Source: Zophobihabitans entericus (GTDB taxonomy: Bacteria > Pseudomonadota > Gammaproteobacteria > Enterobacterales > Orbaceae). Taken from it: 64,000 nucleotides of DNA. Both the position numbers and the translations under genes were made by a program. Shown piece after piece: positions 28,419 through 37,183 of the stretch. The stretch's first letter is position 1, and the number at the start of each line of letters is the position of its first letter. The notes beneath the pieces are model-generated. The model was not told the DNA's origin and made no database searches. It worked only from the letters and a program-made list of their open reading frames with translations. The DNA lies in NCBI RefSeq assembly GCF_011745665.1, contig NZ_CP050253.1, positions 2,269,418-2,333,417 on the forward strand. Direction: 5' to 3'.

Positions 28419-28441
28419 ACAAGCTTTTACACCATTTTACA
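28415..28441 (+). promoter_or_regulatory. TTTTACA direct repeats, CpxR-like box before the vWA gene
   Basis: TTTTACA occurs at 28415, 28425 and 28435, exactly 10 bp apart (the first overlaps the terminator T run). Read on the other strand this is GTAAA-N5-GTAAA, the consensus bound by CpxR. It ends 78 bp upstream of the vWA gene. The same pattern precedes the histidine kinase gene at 31880-31896. Confidence 0.65.
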
Positions 28442-28519
28442 AAAACGGACAAAGTTCAGACAACTTTTTAGATCAGGTTAATCATAATACATACGGATTA
28501 TCTAACAAGGACTATAATC

Positions 28520-29854
28520 ATGAAAATAAAAACTCTGTTATCTGTATGTTGTTTGACGTTAACGGCTTTAGTTAACCCTGCTCAGGCAAAAACACAAATT
28601 ACCGTTCGCTCTGAATTATCTTCTCCTATTATCTCTACTACTCAGCAAGATTCTAACTATTTAAAAATTTCTTTAACTGGAGCAAAAGGGGAAACAGAGC
28701 AACGCAGCCCGATTAATCTGGCTCTGGTGATTGACCGTTCAAGCTCTATGAGTGGTGATCGTATTGTACAAGCCAGAAATGCCGCTATTTTGGCGATTAA
28801 TTTACTGGATAAGCAAGACACGATTTCAGTTGTAGCTTATGACACCAATGCTGAAGTGTTAATTCCGGCGACACCTGTCGTGAATAAAGAAGCATTAATT
28901 AAAATCATTAACGATAAAGTACACCCACAAGGAATGACGGCGCTATTTGCTGGTTTAAGTCGTGGAATTAATCAGTTAGATAAGTATTTAAATAAAGAAC
29001 AGGTTAATCGTGTGATTTTACTTTCTGACGGGCAGGCAAATATTGGTCCAACGGCTTTAAATGATTTTGCTGAGCTTTCAACTATTGCCGCTAAACAAGG
29101 TATTTCAATTACAACGATTGGTATTGGTGCTGGTTATAATGAAAGACTAATGGCAGGTATTGCAGGTTATAGTGATGGTAATCATGTATTTATTAATGAT
29201 GCATCAGACCTGGAAAAAGCATTTGTAAAAGAGTTTGATGAAGTAATGTCAGTTGTGGCACAGGAAGTCACTATCACTATTAAGGTAGATGAAAATGTTA
29301 AACCTGTTCGTTTACTGGGCCGTGAAGGGGTAATCAGAGGTAATACAGTTACCATTACCATGAATCAACTCTATGCCAATCAGGAAAAGTACGCGTTACT
29401 TGAAGTGATTCCTGCAACGGGTAATGCTAATGATAAGAAACCACTAGCTTCTGTTACGGTAAGTTATGACAACATGGCAACAAGACAATCAGAAAGCCAA
29501 ACTGAAACAGTGATGATTGAGTACTCAAGTTCTGAACAAAAGGTCAAAGAAGCGGTGATTGAAACAGTTTTGGTTGATTCTGAAATTCAAAAAATGGCGC
29601 TGGAAAATGAACGTGCGCTTGAATTATATAATCAAGGGCAAGTTGCAGAAGCAAAAGCAGTGATGAATAACAGTACAGAGAAATTACGTATTATTTCAAG
29701 TACCTTACAGTCAGCTCCGGCGGTGACTCGTGCAATGGACAGAGTGGAAGCGAATGCGATTTTTGCAGACGAGATGGAAACTAAAGATCAAAGCATCTTT
29801 ATGAAAGAGATGACTGAATCTCAGTATGAGTTAAAACAAAATACCAATAAATAG
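28520..29854 (+). CDS. Periplasmic von Willebrand factor A domain protein
   Basis: A 444-residue precursor with a cleavable signal peptide (MKIKTLLSVCCLTLTALVNPAQA). A vWA domain spans about residues 65-240 with an intact MIDAS: DRSSSMSG, the threonine in HPQGMTALFAGL and LLSDGQAN. The C-terminal ~200 residues form a beta-rich domain followed by a helical stretch with a QGQVAEAKAVMNNS repeat-like motif. The metal-dependent adhesion site implies protein binding in the periplasm; the partner is unknown. It stands alone but shares a promoter motif with the two-component genes 3.4 kb downstream. Confidence 0.87.
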   Translation: MKIKTLLSVCCLTLTALVNPAQAKTQITVRSELSSPIISTTQQDSNYLKISLTGAKGETEQRSPINLALVIDRSSSMSGDRIVQARNAAILAINLLDKQDTISVVAYDTNAEVLIPATPVVNKEALIKIINDKVHPQGMTALFAGLSRGINQLDKYLNKEQVNRVILLSDGQANIGPTALNDFAELSTIAAKQGISITTIGIGAGYNERLMAGIAGYSDGNHVFINDASDLEKAFVKEFDEVMSVVAQEVTITIKVDENVKPVRLLGREGVIRGNTVTITMNQLYANQEKYALLEVIPATGNANDKKPLASVTVSYDNMATRQSESQTETVMIEYSSSEQKVKEAVIETVLVDSEIQKMALENERALELYNQGQVAEAKAVMNNSTEKLRIISSTLQSAPAVTRAMDRVEANAIFADEMETKDQSIFMKEMTESQYELKQNTNK

Positions 29855-29960
29855 TTATTTTTAATTTCAATTTCTTTTAGGTTAGTTTTTATTATTGGCT
29901 TGGGTTTTAGGACTTAGGCCAATATTTTTTGTCTTGTGTTTGTTATTAGCAGGGTGGTTT

Positions 29961-30299
29961 AGCGGGGAGCACGCCCCGCTGGAGTGATTTTTTTATTGGT
30001 GTCTGCCATAAGCATGGGATTAGGGCGGACTGCGCCGCCCATGCGCAATCGCTTTTGTTCAGTGATTAATGGAGAGCGTACCTCATAGGTCTTAGCGAGT
30101 CCTCGAGCGGGTGCCTGTGGGGTGCGGTAGGCCATCAAACCCACGGAACCGGCAACCACACCCAAAGAAACATCTCCGGGGGATGTCTCCCCCGCAAACA
30201 CCACACTAATACAAGCACAGAACCAACCTGATTGCGCCAGGGCGGCGCAGTCCGCTCTAAACCCAATGCTAATAACGCGCATCCGGGGCGTGCTCCCCG
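29961..30299. repeat. Composite palindromic repeat, copy 4 (forward B-C, then reverse E-D-C-B)
   Basis: Forward half: B 29961-29980, C 30022-30049. Reverse half: E 30067-30140, D 30169-30196 (ACATCTCCGGGGGATGTC), C 30230-30258 and B 30283-30299. The two halves face each other, so the whole locus is a large imperfect inverted repeat between the convergent vWA and lipoprotein genes. The open frame read through it is repeat sequence. Confidence 0.9.
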
Positions 30300-30315
30300 A
30301 AATAACCCTTAATAA

Positions 30316-30340
30316 AAAACGCGACAATTTGTCGCGTTTT
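30316..30340. terminator. Terminator hairpin after the repeat lipoprotein gene
   Basis: AAAACGCGACAA-T-TTGTCGCGTTTT, a perfect 12-bp stem with A and T runs on both sides, able to terminate in both directions. The CGCGAC/GTCGCG core is the same as module A of the repeat family. Confidence 0.85.
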
Positions 30341-30363
30341 CAATGACCTAAAAAGAGTCTAAC

Positions 30364-31752
30364 TTATAGTTCTTTAACCAACTGAATAATCGTATTCAAA
30401 TCTGAATAGACTGTATTTTTGGCCTCTTCAAGCGCTAAATTTGATAACTTACTGCGCGTTAATAACTCACCACTCGTTGAGTTACGATAATTAGTTGGCA
30501 CATCACCCTCATATTTATATTCGGTTTGTTTTGAACTACGTGTGACAGTATTTGAATTACTGTATGAGATCGCACCGTAAGCTCGAACAGTAGTTTTGAC
30601 AGTATACTGATTTTGAGATTCGGTAATTCGTTGATTAAAATAATACGTTTTATAGACGTTTTGCTTATATTGTGAACCATCAGGGTTAGTTAATGTCATC
30701 ACTTTCTCAACCACATTTTCACTCATCGCATTAACACTAGTACGTGGTGGTGTTTGCTTGTAGCTTTCTGTAGCATCAGCTTTTACAATCACATCAGCAG
30801 CGGCGGAAGAATCCACAAATTTCACATAAGTGGCTACAAGTTTAGTACGCACCAGTGTGGTGTAATAAGATGATTCAACAAAGATTTTAACAATCCCTTT
30901 ATCAGCATATTGTTTTTGCAGAGTAGTGGCATCCAGATATTGCCCGTAAGGTTTATAAATATCGATTGCTTGCTTATACAAATCGGCGACTTCTCGATAT
31001 TGTTTATGGGTTCTGGCGGTTTTAGCTAAAGCCTGAGCCTGTTGATAGAAACCTTTGGCCTCTGCTGTACGATACTTACGATCATATTCAACATACAACG
31101 TCTGGCTATCTTTATACTTTCCTAAAGGTTTATAGACATCACTGGCTTTTTTGAATTGTTCTGAGGCTTCTTTATAACTACCGTCTTTAGCAAATTGCTG
31201 TCCTAAAGTATAAAACTCGCTGGCTGCAAGCTCCATATATTTCTTATTACTAGCGTTATAAAGCGTTTCAATATCTTTATATTTATACTGCTCAAGGCCT
31301 GATTTATATATACTGGCTTGCTGATAATACTCTTTAGAGGTTTGTGGTTTCAGAGATTTACCATATAAATAATATTCTTCAGCAATCAATTGACGCAACT
31401 GAAGGACTTCATATTTATTATTGAAGAAATAAACCTGCTGGCTATAAAATTTACTACCTATGCGGTTTTTCATGGTGAGAAGTGCTTTATAATCATCGAT
31501 ACGTCTGGCGTAATCAGTACGATCAGCAGCTAAAAGATCATTCTCATAATGAGACATGGCACCCTGAATGATTGTCTGGAAACGAATAATATCATCACCA
31601 GTTAGCTTACTTTGTCCGGTTTCTTCCATATATTGCGCAATCAGCTCAACACTTTCAAGATAACGTCCTTCTTTAAAGGCATCTTCAGCAGTACGTGCCA
31701 TAGAGCAACTTGACAATAAAAGAATAAACAGAGAAGCAATGAATAAACGCAT
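30364..31752 (-). CDS. Lipoprotein with TPR-like helical repeats
   Basis: A 462-residue lipoprotein precursor with signal peptide MRLFIASLFILLLSSC (lipobox Cys at 16). The N-terminal two thirds are helical and rich in Tyr, Lys and Gln, with repeated units such as KEASEQFKKASDVYKPLGKYKDSQTLY and REVADLYKQAIDIYKPYGQYLDATTL, about 75 residues apart and TPR-like. The last ~170 residues are beta-rich and Ser/Thr/Tyr-rich. No known family recognised. It is divergent from the histidine kinase gene across 228 bp that holds the TTTTACA repeats, so it may belong to the same regulon. Confidence 0.8.
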   Translation of the reverse strand: MRLFIASLFILLLSSCSMARTAEDAFKEGRYLESVELIAQYMEETGQSKLTGDDIIRFQTIIQGAMSHYENDLLAADRTDYARRIDDYKALLTMKNRIGSKFYSQQVYFFNNKYEVLQLRQLIAEEYYLYGKSLKPQTSKEYYQQASIYKSGLEQYKYKDIETLYNASNKKYMELAASEFYTLGQQFAKDGSYKEASEQFKKASDVYKPLGKYKDSQTLYVEYDRKYRTAEAKGFYQQAQALAKTARTHKQYREVADLYKQAIDIYKPYGQYLDATTLQKQYADKGIVKIFVESSYYTTLVRTKLVATYVKFVDSSAAADVIVKADATESYKQTPPRTSVNAMSENVVEKVMTLTNPDGSQYKQNVYKTYYFNQRITESQNQYTVKTTVRAYGAISYSNSNTVTRSSKQTEYKYEGDVPTNYRNSTSGELLTRSKLSNLALEEAKNTVYSDLNTIIQLVKEL

Positions 31753-31879
31753 AACTTATAACCTTTTATTTATAATAATTGAAGTGATTATACTGATATT
31801 TCACAGTTAAGTCAGAGAATAAAATAATATTTTTGTCAGATTTTTTTATCCTGCTTCATCTATGTGTAGTAAATAATGT

Positions 31880-31896
31880 TTTTACAACTTTTTACA
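31880..31896 (+). promoter_or_regulatory. TTTTACA direct repeat (CpxR-like box) before the histidine kinase
   Basis: TTTTACA at 31880 and 31890, 10 bp apart, ending 84 bp upstream of the kinase start. Spacing, orientation and distance match the site before the vWA gene. It may also serve the divergent lipoprotein gene. Confidence 0.6.
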
Positions 31897-31980
31897 AATA
31901 AATACGGTTTGAGTACACTTAACACCAAATAGTTTGTTAATCTCTTTTCCGAATGTCTAAATAGGGTGACAAGGTACATC

Positions 31981-33510
31981 ATGAAAATCAGTAAGCGTAT
32001 CTTATTTTTTATTATCGTTATTGCTGCACTTGTGGCATTTATCCTCTATTTAGGTATTCAGACGATTAAACACGAAGCCTTATTACGTCAATATCAAAGT
32101 CAAAACTTTGCCAAGAGTCGTATTGAAAACATCTCTTTATCTGTTGAGGGTGTGCTGAAAGAAAAAGCCAGCCATTTTGATGTTATTGCTGAATATCTTT
32201 ATCAAAATAAACTGAAACCAGAACAAGTTTTACCCAAAGAAGTTGAACTAAAAAATATTTTTATTATTAAAGATAATCAGATTACTTATCCTGAATATTC
32301 ACAAAATTATACTGCGAGCAGTAAAGAACAGCGCTGGTTACAGATGATTGAGCCTATTGCGCAAGATCCCTCGATCCTCTGGAGTCACTATATGGACTCA
32401 GAACAATCTGACCCAAAAGCGGGGTGGGTCATGAGTTATGACAATAATGAGGCATTACTACTCTATTGGGCCAAAAAAGAAGAGACCATTATTGGTTTTC
32501 AGGTCTCTTATATTAAATTTTTGCTGGATACGATTAAGGTTTTAGATAATCAGTCAACCACAGAATCATTTGTCATCAAAGATAATGATAAGATTCTGTT
32601 TGAGAGCTTAAATAATGAGCTGGTTATCAATAATAAACCCGTTCTGACAGAAGCGTTAAAATACCCGTTACAAACCTGGCAGGTGAGCTACTATGCTCAG
32701 TCAGAAAGCTTTATGACGCTTTATTTAATTGGTGGTGGATTTATTCTGCTTGTGATTCTGATAGTTTGTGCTTTAGCACTTTATGCTTACCGCGAATATA
32801 CCAGAACACTTAGACAAGCTCGTCAGCAGGTTAATTTTGTGGGTCAGGTTTCTCATGAGTTTAAGACACCGCTGACAAATATCACGCTATATTCAGAAAT
32901 GCTAAAAGAGTACTTACAAGATGAGCCTAATCCGGTACCTGAATATCTTGATGTGATAAGTAAGGAGAGCCAGCGCCTGACTCGTTTAGTACAAAATGTG
33001 TTAAGTTTTACTAAATCACCAAAAACCTATTTTAAATCACATAACATTAATCAGTTGATAGAGAAAATTTATCAGACTTTCCAGCCCATTCTAGCGGCTA
33101 AATCAACTCAACTGAATTTTTCACCATTGACAGATAACCAGCAAGAGGTGATGACGGATGATGATAAAGTGATTCAAATTATCAGTAATTTCTTAAGTAA
33201 TGCGGAAAAATATGCAGCAGGAAAACCTGTTGATCTCTCAATTACTAAAATAAATGATAATCAGGTCAAGATTACTGTACGTGATTATGGTGCTGGTATT
33301 CCGGGTTTTGCTTTAAAATCGATTTTTAAACCGTTTTATCGGGTGCATTCTGCTCAGACAGAAGGGGTTTCCGGAACGGGAATAGGGCTCACCATTGCTA
33401 AACAATTGGCTGATAATCTGCAAGGTACAATCATTGCTGAGAATAAGCAGCCCGGAATGGCATTCTCTTTAATTTTACCGACATCTTTATCACTCCAAGA
33501 GACTAAATAG
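31981..33510 (+). CDS. Membrane sensor histidine kinase
   Basis: A 509-residue kinase; ATG 31981 (MKISKRILFF) is preferred over 31966 because it begins the first membrane helix directly. Layout: helix ~7-29, periplasmic sensor ~30-245, helix ~246-270, then HisKA with SHEFKTPLTN (His ~292), N box ISNFLSNAEKYA, G1 DYGAGIP and G2 GTGIGLTIAKQLA. The signal sensed is unknown. No HAMP domain is obvious between helix 2 and HisKA. The stop is followed immediately by the regulator ATG. Confidence 0.9.
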   Translation: MKISKRILFFIIVIAALVAFILYLGIQTIKHEALLRQYQSQNFAKSRIENISLSVEGVLKEKASHFDVIAEYLYQNKLKPEQVLPKEVELKNIFIIKDNQITYPEYSQNYTASSKEQRWLQMIEPIAQDPSILWSHYMDSEQSDPKAGWVMSYDNNEALLLYWAKKEETIIGFQVSYIKFLLDTIKVLDNQSTTESFVIKDNDKILFESLNNELVINNKPVLTEALKYPLQTWQVSYYAQSESFMTLYLIGGGFILLVILIVCALALYAYREYTRTLRQARQQVNFVGQVSHEFKTPLTNITLYSEMLKEYLQDEPNPVPEYLDVISKESQRLTRLVQNVLSFTKSPKTYFKSHNINQLIEKIYQTFQPILAAKSTQLNFSPLTDNQQEVMTDDDKVIQIISNFLSNAEKYAAGKPVDLSITKINDNQVKITVRDYGAGIPGFALKSIFKPFYRVHSAQTEGVSGTGIGLTIAKQLADNLQGTIIAENKQPGMAFSLILPTSLSLQETK

Positions 33511-34191
33511 ATGAAAATTTTAATTGCTGAAGATGATAATAATATTCGCCGTGGCCTTGTTGATGTACTGTCACAGGAAGGTTACGACATTATTGAAGCC
33601 GCGAATGGCAAAATCGCTTTAGAGCTTTATCAAAAGACTCAACCTGATTTTGTTATTTTAGATATTATGATGCCTGAGCTGGACGGTTATAGTGTCTGTA
33701 AAGCAATTCGTAAGCAAGATGACCTTATTCCTATTGTCTTTTTATCGGCCAAGGATGAGGAGATTGACCGCGTAGTTGGGCTTGAACTTGGTGCTGATGA
33801 TTATATTAATAAACCTTTTGGTATTCATGAACTACGAGCCAGAGTTAAAACAATTGCAAGGCGTTGTCTGCATAATAAACCTGCTATTAATATGTCAGAA
33901 TCTTTTGCTTTTGGTGATCTGACAATTTATCCCAATGAGTTAAAAGCAGAGCGAACAGGGCAAACTATCGAGCTTTCCCTACGGGAAGTGAAGATTATTG
34001 AATGTCTGGCTAAAAACAAGAATCAGGTCGTTACCCGGGATATGTTGTTTGATTACGCATGGGGATATGATCATATGCCAAATAGCCGAACGCTGGATCA
34101 GCATATTTCTAAACTACGTAAATTGATTGAAGTGGATCCGTTAAATCCGGTGCTGATTCGTACTGTACATGGAGCTGGTTATCGTTATTAG
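33511..34191 (+). CDS. OmpR-family response regulator
   Basis: A 226-residue regulator: receiver with ED-D pocket, phospho-acceptor Asp ~51 (FVILDIMMPELDGY) and INKPF Lys, then a winged helix ending SRTLDQHISKLRKLIEVDPLNPVLIRTVHGAGYRY. It is encoded with no gap behind the kinase. OmpR-type regulators bind head-to-tail direct repeats with ~10-bp period, so it is the natural candidate to bind the TTTTACA repeats before its own operon and the vWA gene. Confidence 0.92.
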   Translation: MKILIAEDDNNIRRGLVDVLSQEGYDIIEAANGKIALELYQKTQPDFVILDIMMPELDGYSVCKAIRKQDDLIPIVFLSAKDEEIDRVVGLELGADDYINKPFGIHELRARVKTIARRCLHNKPAINMSESFAFGDLTIYPNELKAERTGQTIELSLREVKIIECLAKNKNQVVTRDMLFDYAWGYDHMPNSRTLDQHISKLRKLIEVDPLNPVLIRTVHGAGYRY

Positions 34192-34200
34192 CTGGGGATG

Positions 34201-34456
34201 AGCAGGGAGCACGCCCCGCGAGCGTGTTTTAGTTTGTTGTTTGTTATTAGCATGGGGTTGGGGCGGACTACGCCGCCCATGCGCAATCACTTTTGTTCTG
34301 TGCTTATATTAGCTTGATGTGTGCGGGGGAGACATCCCCCGGGTATGTTTTTAGGGTGTGGTTGCCGGTTCCGTGAGACTTGATGGCCTAGCGCACCCCA
34401 TAGGCACCCGCTCGAGGACTCGCTAAGACCTATGAGGTACGCTCTCCATCAATCAA
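34201..34456 (+). repeat. Composite palindromic repeat, copy 5a (forward, B-C-D-E)
   Basis: B 34201-34219, C 34260-34277, D 34324-34340 (GCGGGGGAGACATCCCCC region), E from TTGATGG (34380) to CCATCAA (34453). Starts only 9 bp after the response-regulator stop, so it forms the 3' end of that mRNA. Confidence 0.9.
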
Positions 34457-34643
34457 TACTTCCCAGTCGCTAATTGCTAACAAAACAGAAAATATTGCGC
34501 GCAGGCGGCGCAGTCCGTCCTAAACTCACACTAATGACAGACACCAATAAAAAGATCACGCCAGCGGGGCGTGCTCCCCGCTCATCACCATGCTCATAAC
34601 AACGCAAATCCTTGAACTTAAAAAGCGCGACTATGTCGCGCAA
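34457..34643 (-). repeat. Composite palindromic repeat, copy 5b (reverse, C-B) plus module A
   Basis: After E of copy 5a a linker (ACTTCCCAGTCGCTAATTGC) leads to reverse C (34494-34524), reverse B (34562-34582) and an A hairpin, GCGCGACTATGTCGCGC (34624-34640). The same linker, inverted, joins C and E in copy 6 at ~37560-37600. The stretch 34644-34820 is plain AT-rich DNA. Confidence 0.85.
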
Positions 34644-34821
34644 CAAAAATACCCTTTGTCTCATTTTTGTGACAAGTTTTATTTAGTAAAATATCCGTTA
34701 AATAATTTATTCAATAAAATCAATTAATTATAAACTTAACTTTATTAAAAAAGATAAAATTTGTCTCAAAAATAATACTTTAACCTTTTCATTTATTTAG
34801 ATATTTTTTCTTTTTTTAGTG

Positions 34822-34849
34822 TTGACCTGAAAAATAATCTCTTTAGAAT
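34822..34849 (+). promoter_or_regulatory. Predicted sigma-70 promoter of the attenuated amidohydrolase operon
   Basis: TTGACC (34822-34827), 16-bp spacer, TAGAAT (34844-34849). Transcription would begin near 34856, about 155 bp before the amidohydrolase start, giving a leader that holds a short ORF and a terminator. Confidence 0.65.
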
Positions 34850-34893
34850 AGCCCCTCGAGTCTATTTCTTATGTCGTTTAGGGAAATTGTTTT

Positions 34894-35025
34894 ATGGGAA
34901 ATATTTTTGTTACTCGATACTCAGAACGAAGCTCACCTATTCATTTTTCCTTCCTCCTTTTGGAGGATTTTTTTTGCCCAAAATTTGCCTTAATCATCAG
35001 AGAGAGAAGCCATGACAAATCGTGA
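34894..35025 (+). CDS. Putative 43-residue leader peptide (attenuation control)
   Basis: ATG 34894 has a good ribosome site (AGGGA, nine bases upstream). The 43-codon frame runs straight through the terminator hairpin and its T tract, so it contains Phe-rich HFSFLLLEDFFCP, and stops at 35023-35025, overlapping the amidohydrolase start by 14 bases. This is the layout of the E. coli pyrBI leader (pyrL, 44 residues, also FFCP over the T tract), in which a ribosome close behind polymerase prevents terminator formation when UTP is low. Homology of the peptide is not claimed. Confidence 0.6.
   Translation: MGNIFVTRYSERSSPIHFSFLLLEDFFCPKFALIIRERSHDKS
34952..34975 (+). terminator. Intrinsic terminator in the leader (candidate attenuator)
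   Basis: TCCTCC-TTTT-GGAGGA stem followed by eight T residues, ending 36 bp before the amidohydrolase start and lying downstream of the predicted promoter. Since no gene ends here, it can only act on leader transcripts. Confidence 0.82.
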
Positions 35026-36016
35026 ACTGCTATTAAATACCCGTGATCAGAGTCTAAAATCATTCTTAATGAATAGTATTAAAGCAAGTGGTGGCTGGGT
35101 TAACTCCCATATGCATGCTGATCGGGCTTTTACTATTACCAGAGATAGTTTTGATATCTACCAAAAACAAACCTTAATGGAAAAGTGGGATACCGTTGAT
35201 CGCTTAAAACGCTCTATGAGTCAGGATGATTACTACCGCCATATCAGCATGGCAATAGAACGAATGATAGAGCAGGGAGTCACTGCGGCAGGTTCATTTA
35301 TCGACGTTGACCCGGTATGTGAAGAGCGCGCTATTCGGGCGGCTTTAAAAGTGAAAGAAACCTATAAAAGTGATATTACTTTTAAACTTGTGAATCAAAC
35401 GCTAAAAGGTGTTATTGATAAAGAAGCTCGCTACTGGTTTGATAAAGGGGCTGACTTAGTTGATATTATTGGTGGTCTGCCACGTCGTGATGAACGTGAT
35501 TATGGCAAAGGTGCAGAACATCTGGATATTCTGCTCACAACCGCTAAATCTCAGGGCAAGATGGCTCACGTACATGTTGATCAATTTAACTCTCAGGAAG
35601 AGCGTGAAACAGAGCAACTCACCGATAAAACCCTTGAACATGGTATGCATGGGCGAGTAGTAGCAATTCATAGTATCTCAATTACGGCTCATGATATTGA
35701 ATATCGTCAAAATCTATATAAGAAAATGAAAGAAGCACAAATGATGGTTATTGCTTGTCCTTTTGCCTGGATTGATAGCCCGCGTCGTGAAGATCATGGT
35801 CCAACCCGTAATTCACTGACTCCGGTTGATGAGCTTTCTCAAGCTGGAATCCCGGTCGCTATCGGTACAGACAATATCGGTGATTATATGCTGCCATTTT
35901 CTGATGGGGATATGTGGGAAGAGCTAAAATTACTTGTTACAGGCTGTCGTTATACCGACTTAGATAATATTGTTAAAGTCGCCACAACTAATGGACGAAA
36001 AGTTCTGGGATTATAA
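35012..36016 (+). CDS. Cytosine-deaminase-like amidohydrolase
   Basis: A 334-residue metal-dependent hydrolase related to CodA but lacking CodA's N-terminal beta-sandwich. Visible metal ligands: HMH (about H33 and H35), the HVHVDQ His (~188), HSISI His (~220) and GTDN Asp (~287). CodA has HCDE at the third site, whose Glu is the proton shuttle; here the equivalent residue is Gln (~191), so it may act on a different ring amide or amine. It leads an operon-like group with a dihydroorotate-dehydrogenase-like gene and follows a pyrBI-type leader, suggesting pyrimidine-linked metabolism. Confidence 0.8.
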   Translation: MTNRELLLNTRDQSLKSFLMNSIKASGGWVNSHMHADRAFTITRDSFDIYQKQTLMEKWDTVDRLKRSMSQDDYYRHISMAIERMIEQGVTAAGSFIDVDPVCEERAIRAALKVKETYKSDITFKLVNQTLKGVIDKEARYWFDKGADLVDIIGGLPRRDERDYGKGAEHLDILLTTAKSQGKMAHVHVDQFNSQEERETEQLTDKTLEHGMHGRVVAIHSISITAHDIEYRQNLYKKMKEAQMMVIACPFAWIDSPRREDHGPTRNSLTPVDELSQAGIPVAIGTDNIGDYMLPFSDGDMWEELKLLVTGCRYTDLDNIVKVATTNGRKVLGL

Positions 36017-36127
36017 ATAACCTGATAAGTAAAACTTTATGGAAGACCAATTTATACAACAATATTTATCACTCTTTGAGATTCATTGAGATATAATCTT
36101 AAGAGTAAGAAACAGGAATAGAAATAT

Positions 36128-37183
36128 ATGACACCCTTTTATAATCCCACTTTAAGTTATGAAGAGAATTACCAGCAAGGTCCTTTTGGCCTTTTTGCGA
36201 GCGCTGATAAACCTGTTATTCCGGTAACTAAACCAACCTCATTTTTAGGTTATCAGGTGAATACGCCATTTGGTATTCCGGCAGGGCCATTACTCAATGC
36301 TAATTTTGCGCGAGCTGCCTTTGCGTATGGTTATGATATCTGTGTGTATAAAACCGTTCGTACTGTGGAACATAAAAGTCATCCGTTACCTAATGTTTTA
36401 GCTATTCACCCGGAAGGTAAGTTAAGTGCCCAGTTAGATACTGTTTTGGCTGATAATCATTATAGTCAGCCACTCTCAATTACTAACTCTTTTGGGGTTC
36501 CGTCATATAAACCAGAGATCTGGCAAGCGGATATGGCAAGGGCAGTACAGGCAACCGGAAAAGGTCAGATACTGATTGGTAGTTTTCAGGGGACACAAGG
36601 GCTTGGTTCAATTGAAGATGATTATGCACTTGCTGCTCGTCTTGTGGCGGAAACTAAAGCTCATGCACTGGAAGCCAATATGAGTTGTCCAAATGAAGGT
36701 GCTCATCATTTACTGTGTTTTGATTTTGATAAAGTTGAACGTATCGTCCATGCAATGAAAAATGCAGTACCTGATTTACCACTTCTCATTAAACTGGCTT
36801 ACTTTTCTGATGAACAGTCACTGACTAATTTACTGAAAAAAATTGGGCATTTAGTTGATGGTTTTAGTACAATCAATACCTTGTCCGCGCGTCCGGTTAA
36901 TGCTCAGGGGCAACCGGCGTTGTCAGCTAATCGTCCGGAAGGGGGCGTATGTGGTGATGCCATTCGCTGGGCTGGACTTGATATGGTACAGCGTTTAGCG
37001 TCTTTACGCGCTAGAATGGAATTAAAATTTGCTATTGTTGGTGTGGGTGGTGTTAATCAGCCGCAACATTTTAAGCAATATTTATCAGCGGGTGCTGATG
37101 CGGTAATGAGTGCAACTGGTGCTATGTGGCATCCAAATCTGGCTTTAGAGATCAAACAGAATTATCCAACAGGAGCTTTATAA
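36128..37183 (+). CDS. Dihydroorotate dehydrogenase-like flavoprotein
   Basis: A 351-residue TIM-barrel protein of the DHOD family. FMN/substrate landmarks are NTPFGIPAGPLLNANF, YKTVRTVEHKSHPLPNV, the EANMSCPNEG loop (compare NLSCPN of PyrD class 1A), LIKLAYF, INTLSARPV and VGVGGVNQPQHFKQYLSAGADAVMSATG. It is neither a close match to quinone-linked class 2 PyrD of enterobacteria nor clearly class 1A, so it may reduce or oxidise another pyrimidine. 111 bp after the amidohydrolase; its stop overlaps the next start as TAATG. Confidence 0.8.
   Translation: MTPFYNPTLSYEENYQQGPFGLFASADKPVIPVTKPTSFLGYQVNTPFGIPAGPLLNANFARAAFAYGYDICVYKTVRTVEHKSHPLPNVLAIHPEGKLSAQLDTVLADNHYSQPLSITNSFGVPSYKPEIWQADMARAVQATGKGQILIGSFQGTQGLGSIEDDYALAARLVAETKAHALEANMSCPNEGAHHLLCFDFDKVERIVHAMKNAVPDLPLLIKLAYFSDEQSLTNLLKKIGHLVDGFSTINTLSARPVNAQGQPALSANRPEGGVCGDAIRWAGLDMVQRLASLRARMELKFAIVGVGGVNQPQHFKQYLSAGADAVMSATGAMWHPNLALEIKQNYPTGAL

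Noticed and set aside
34856-34950. Metabolite riboswitch in the amidohydrolase leader
   Set aside because: A TCGAGT/ACTCGA helix is possible, but I recognise no known aptamer core; the leader-ORF attenuator explains the terminator more simply.
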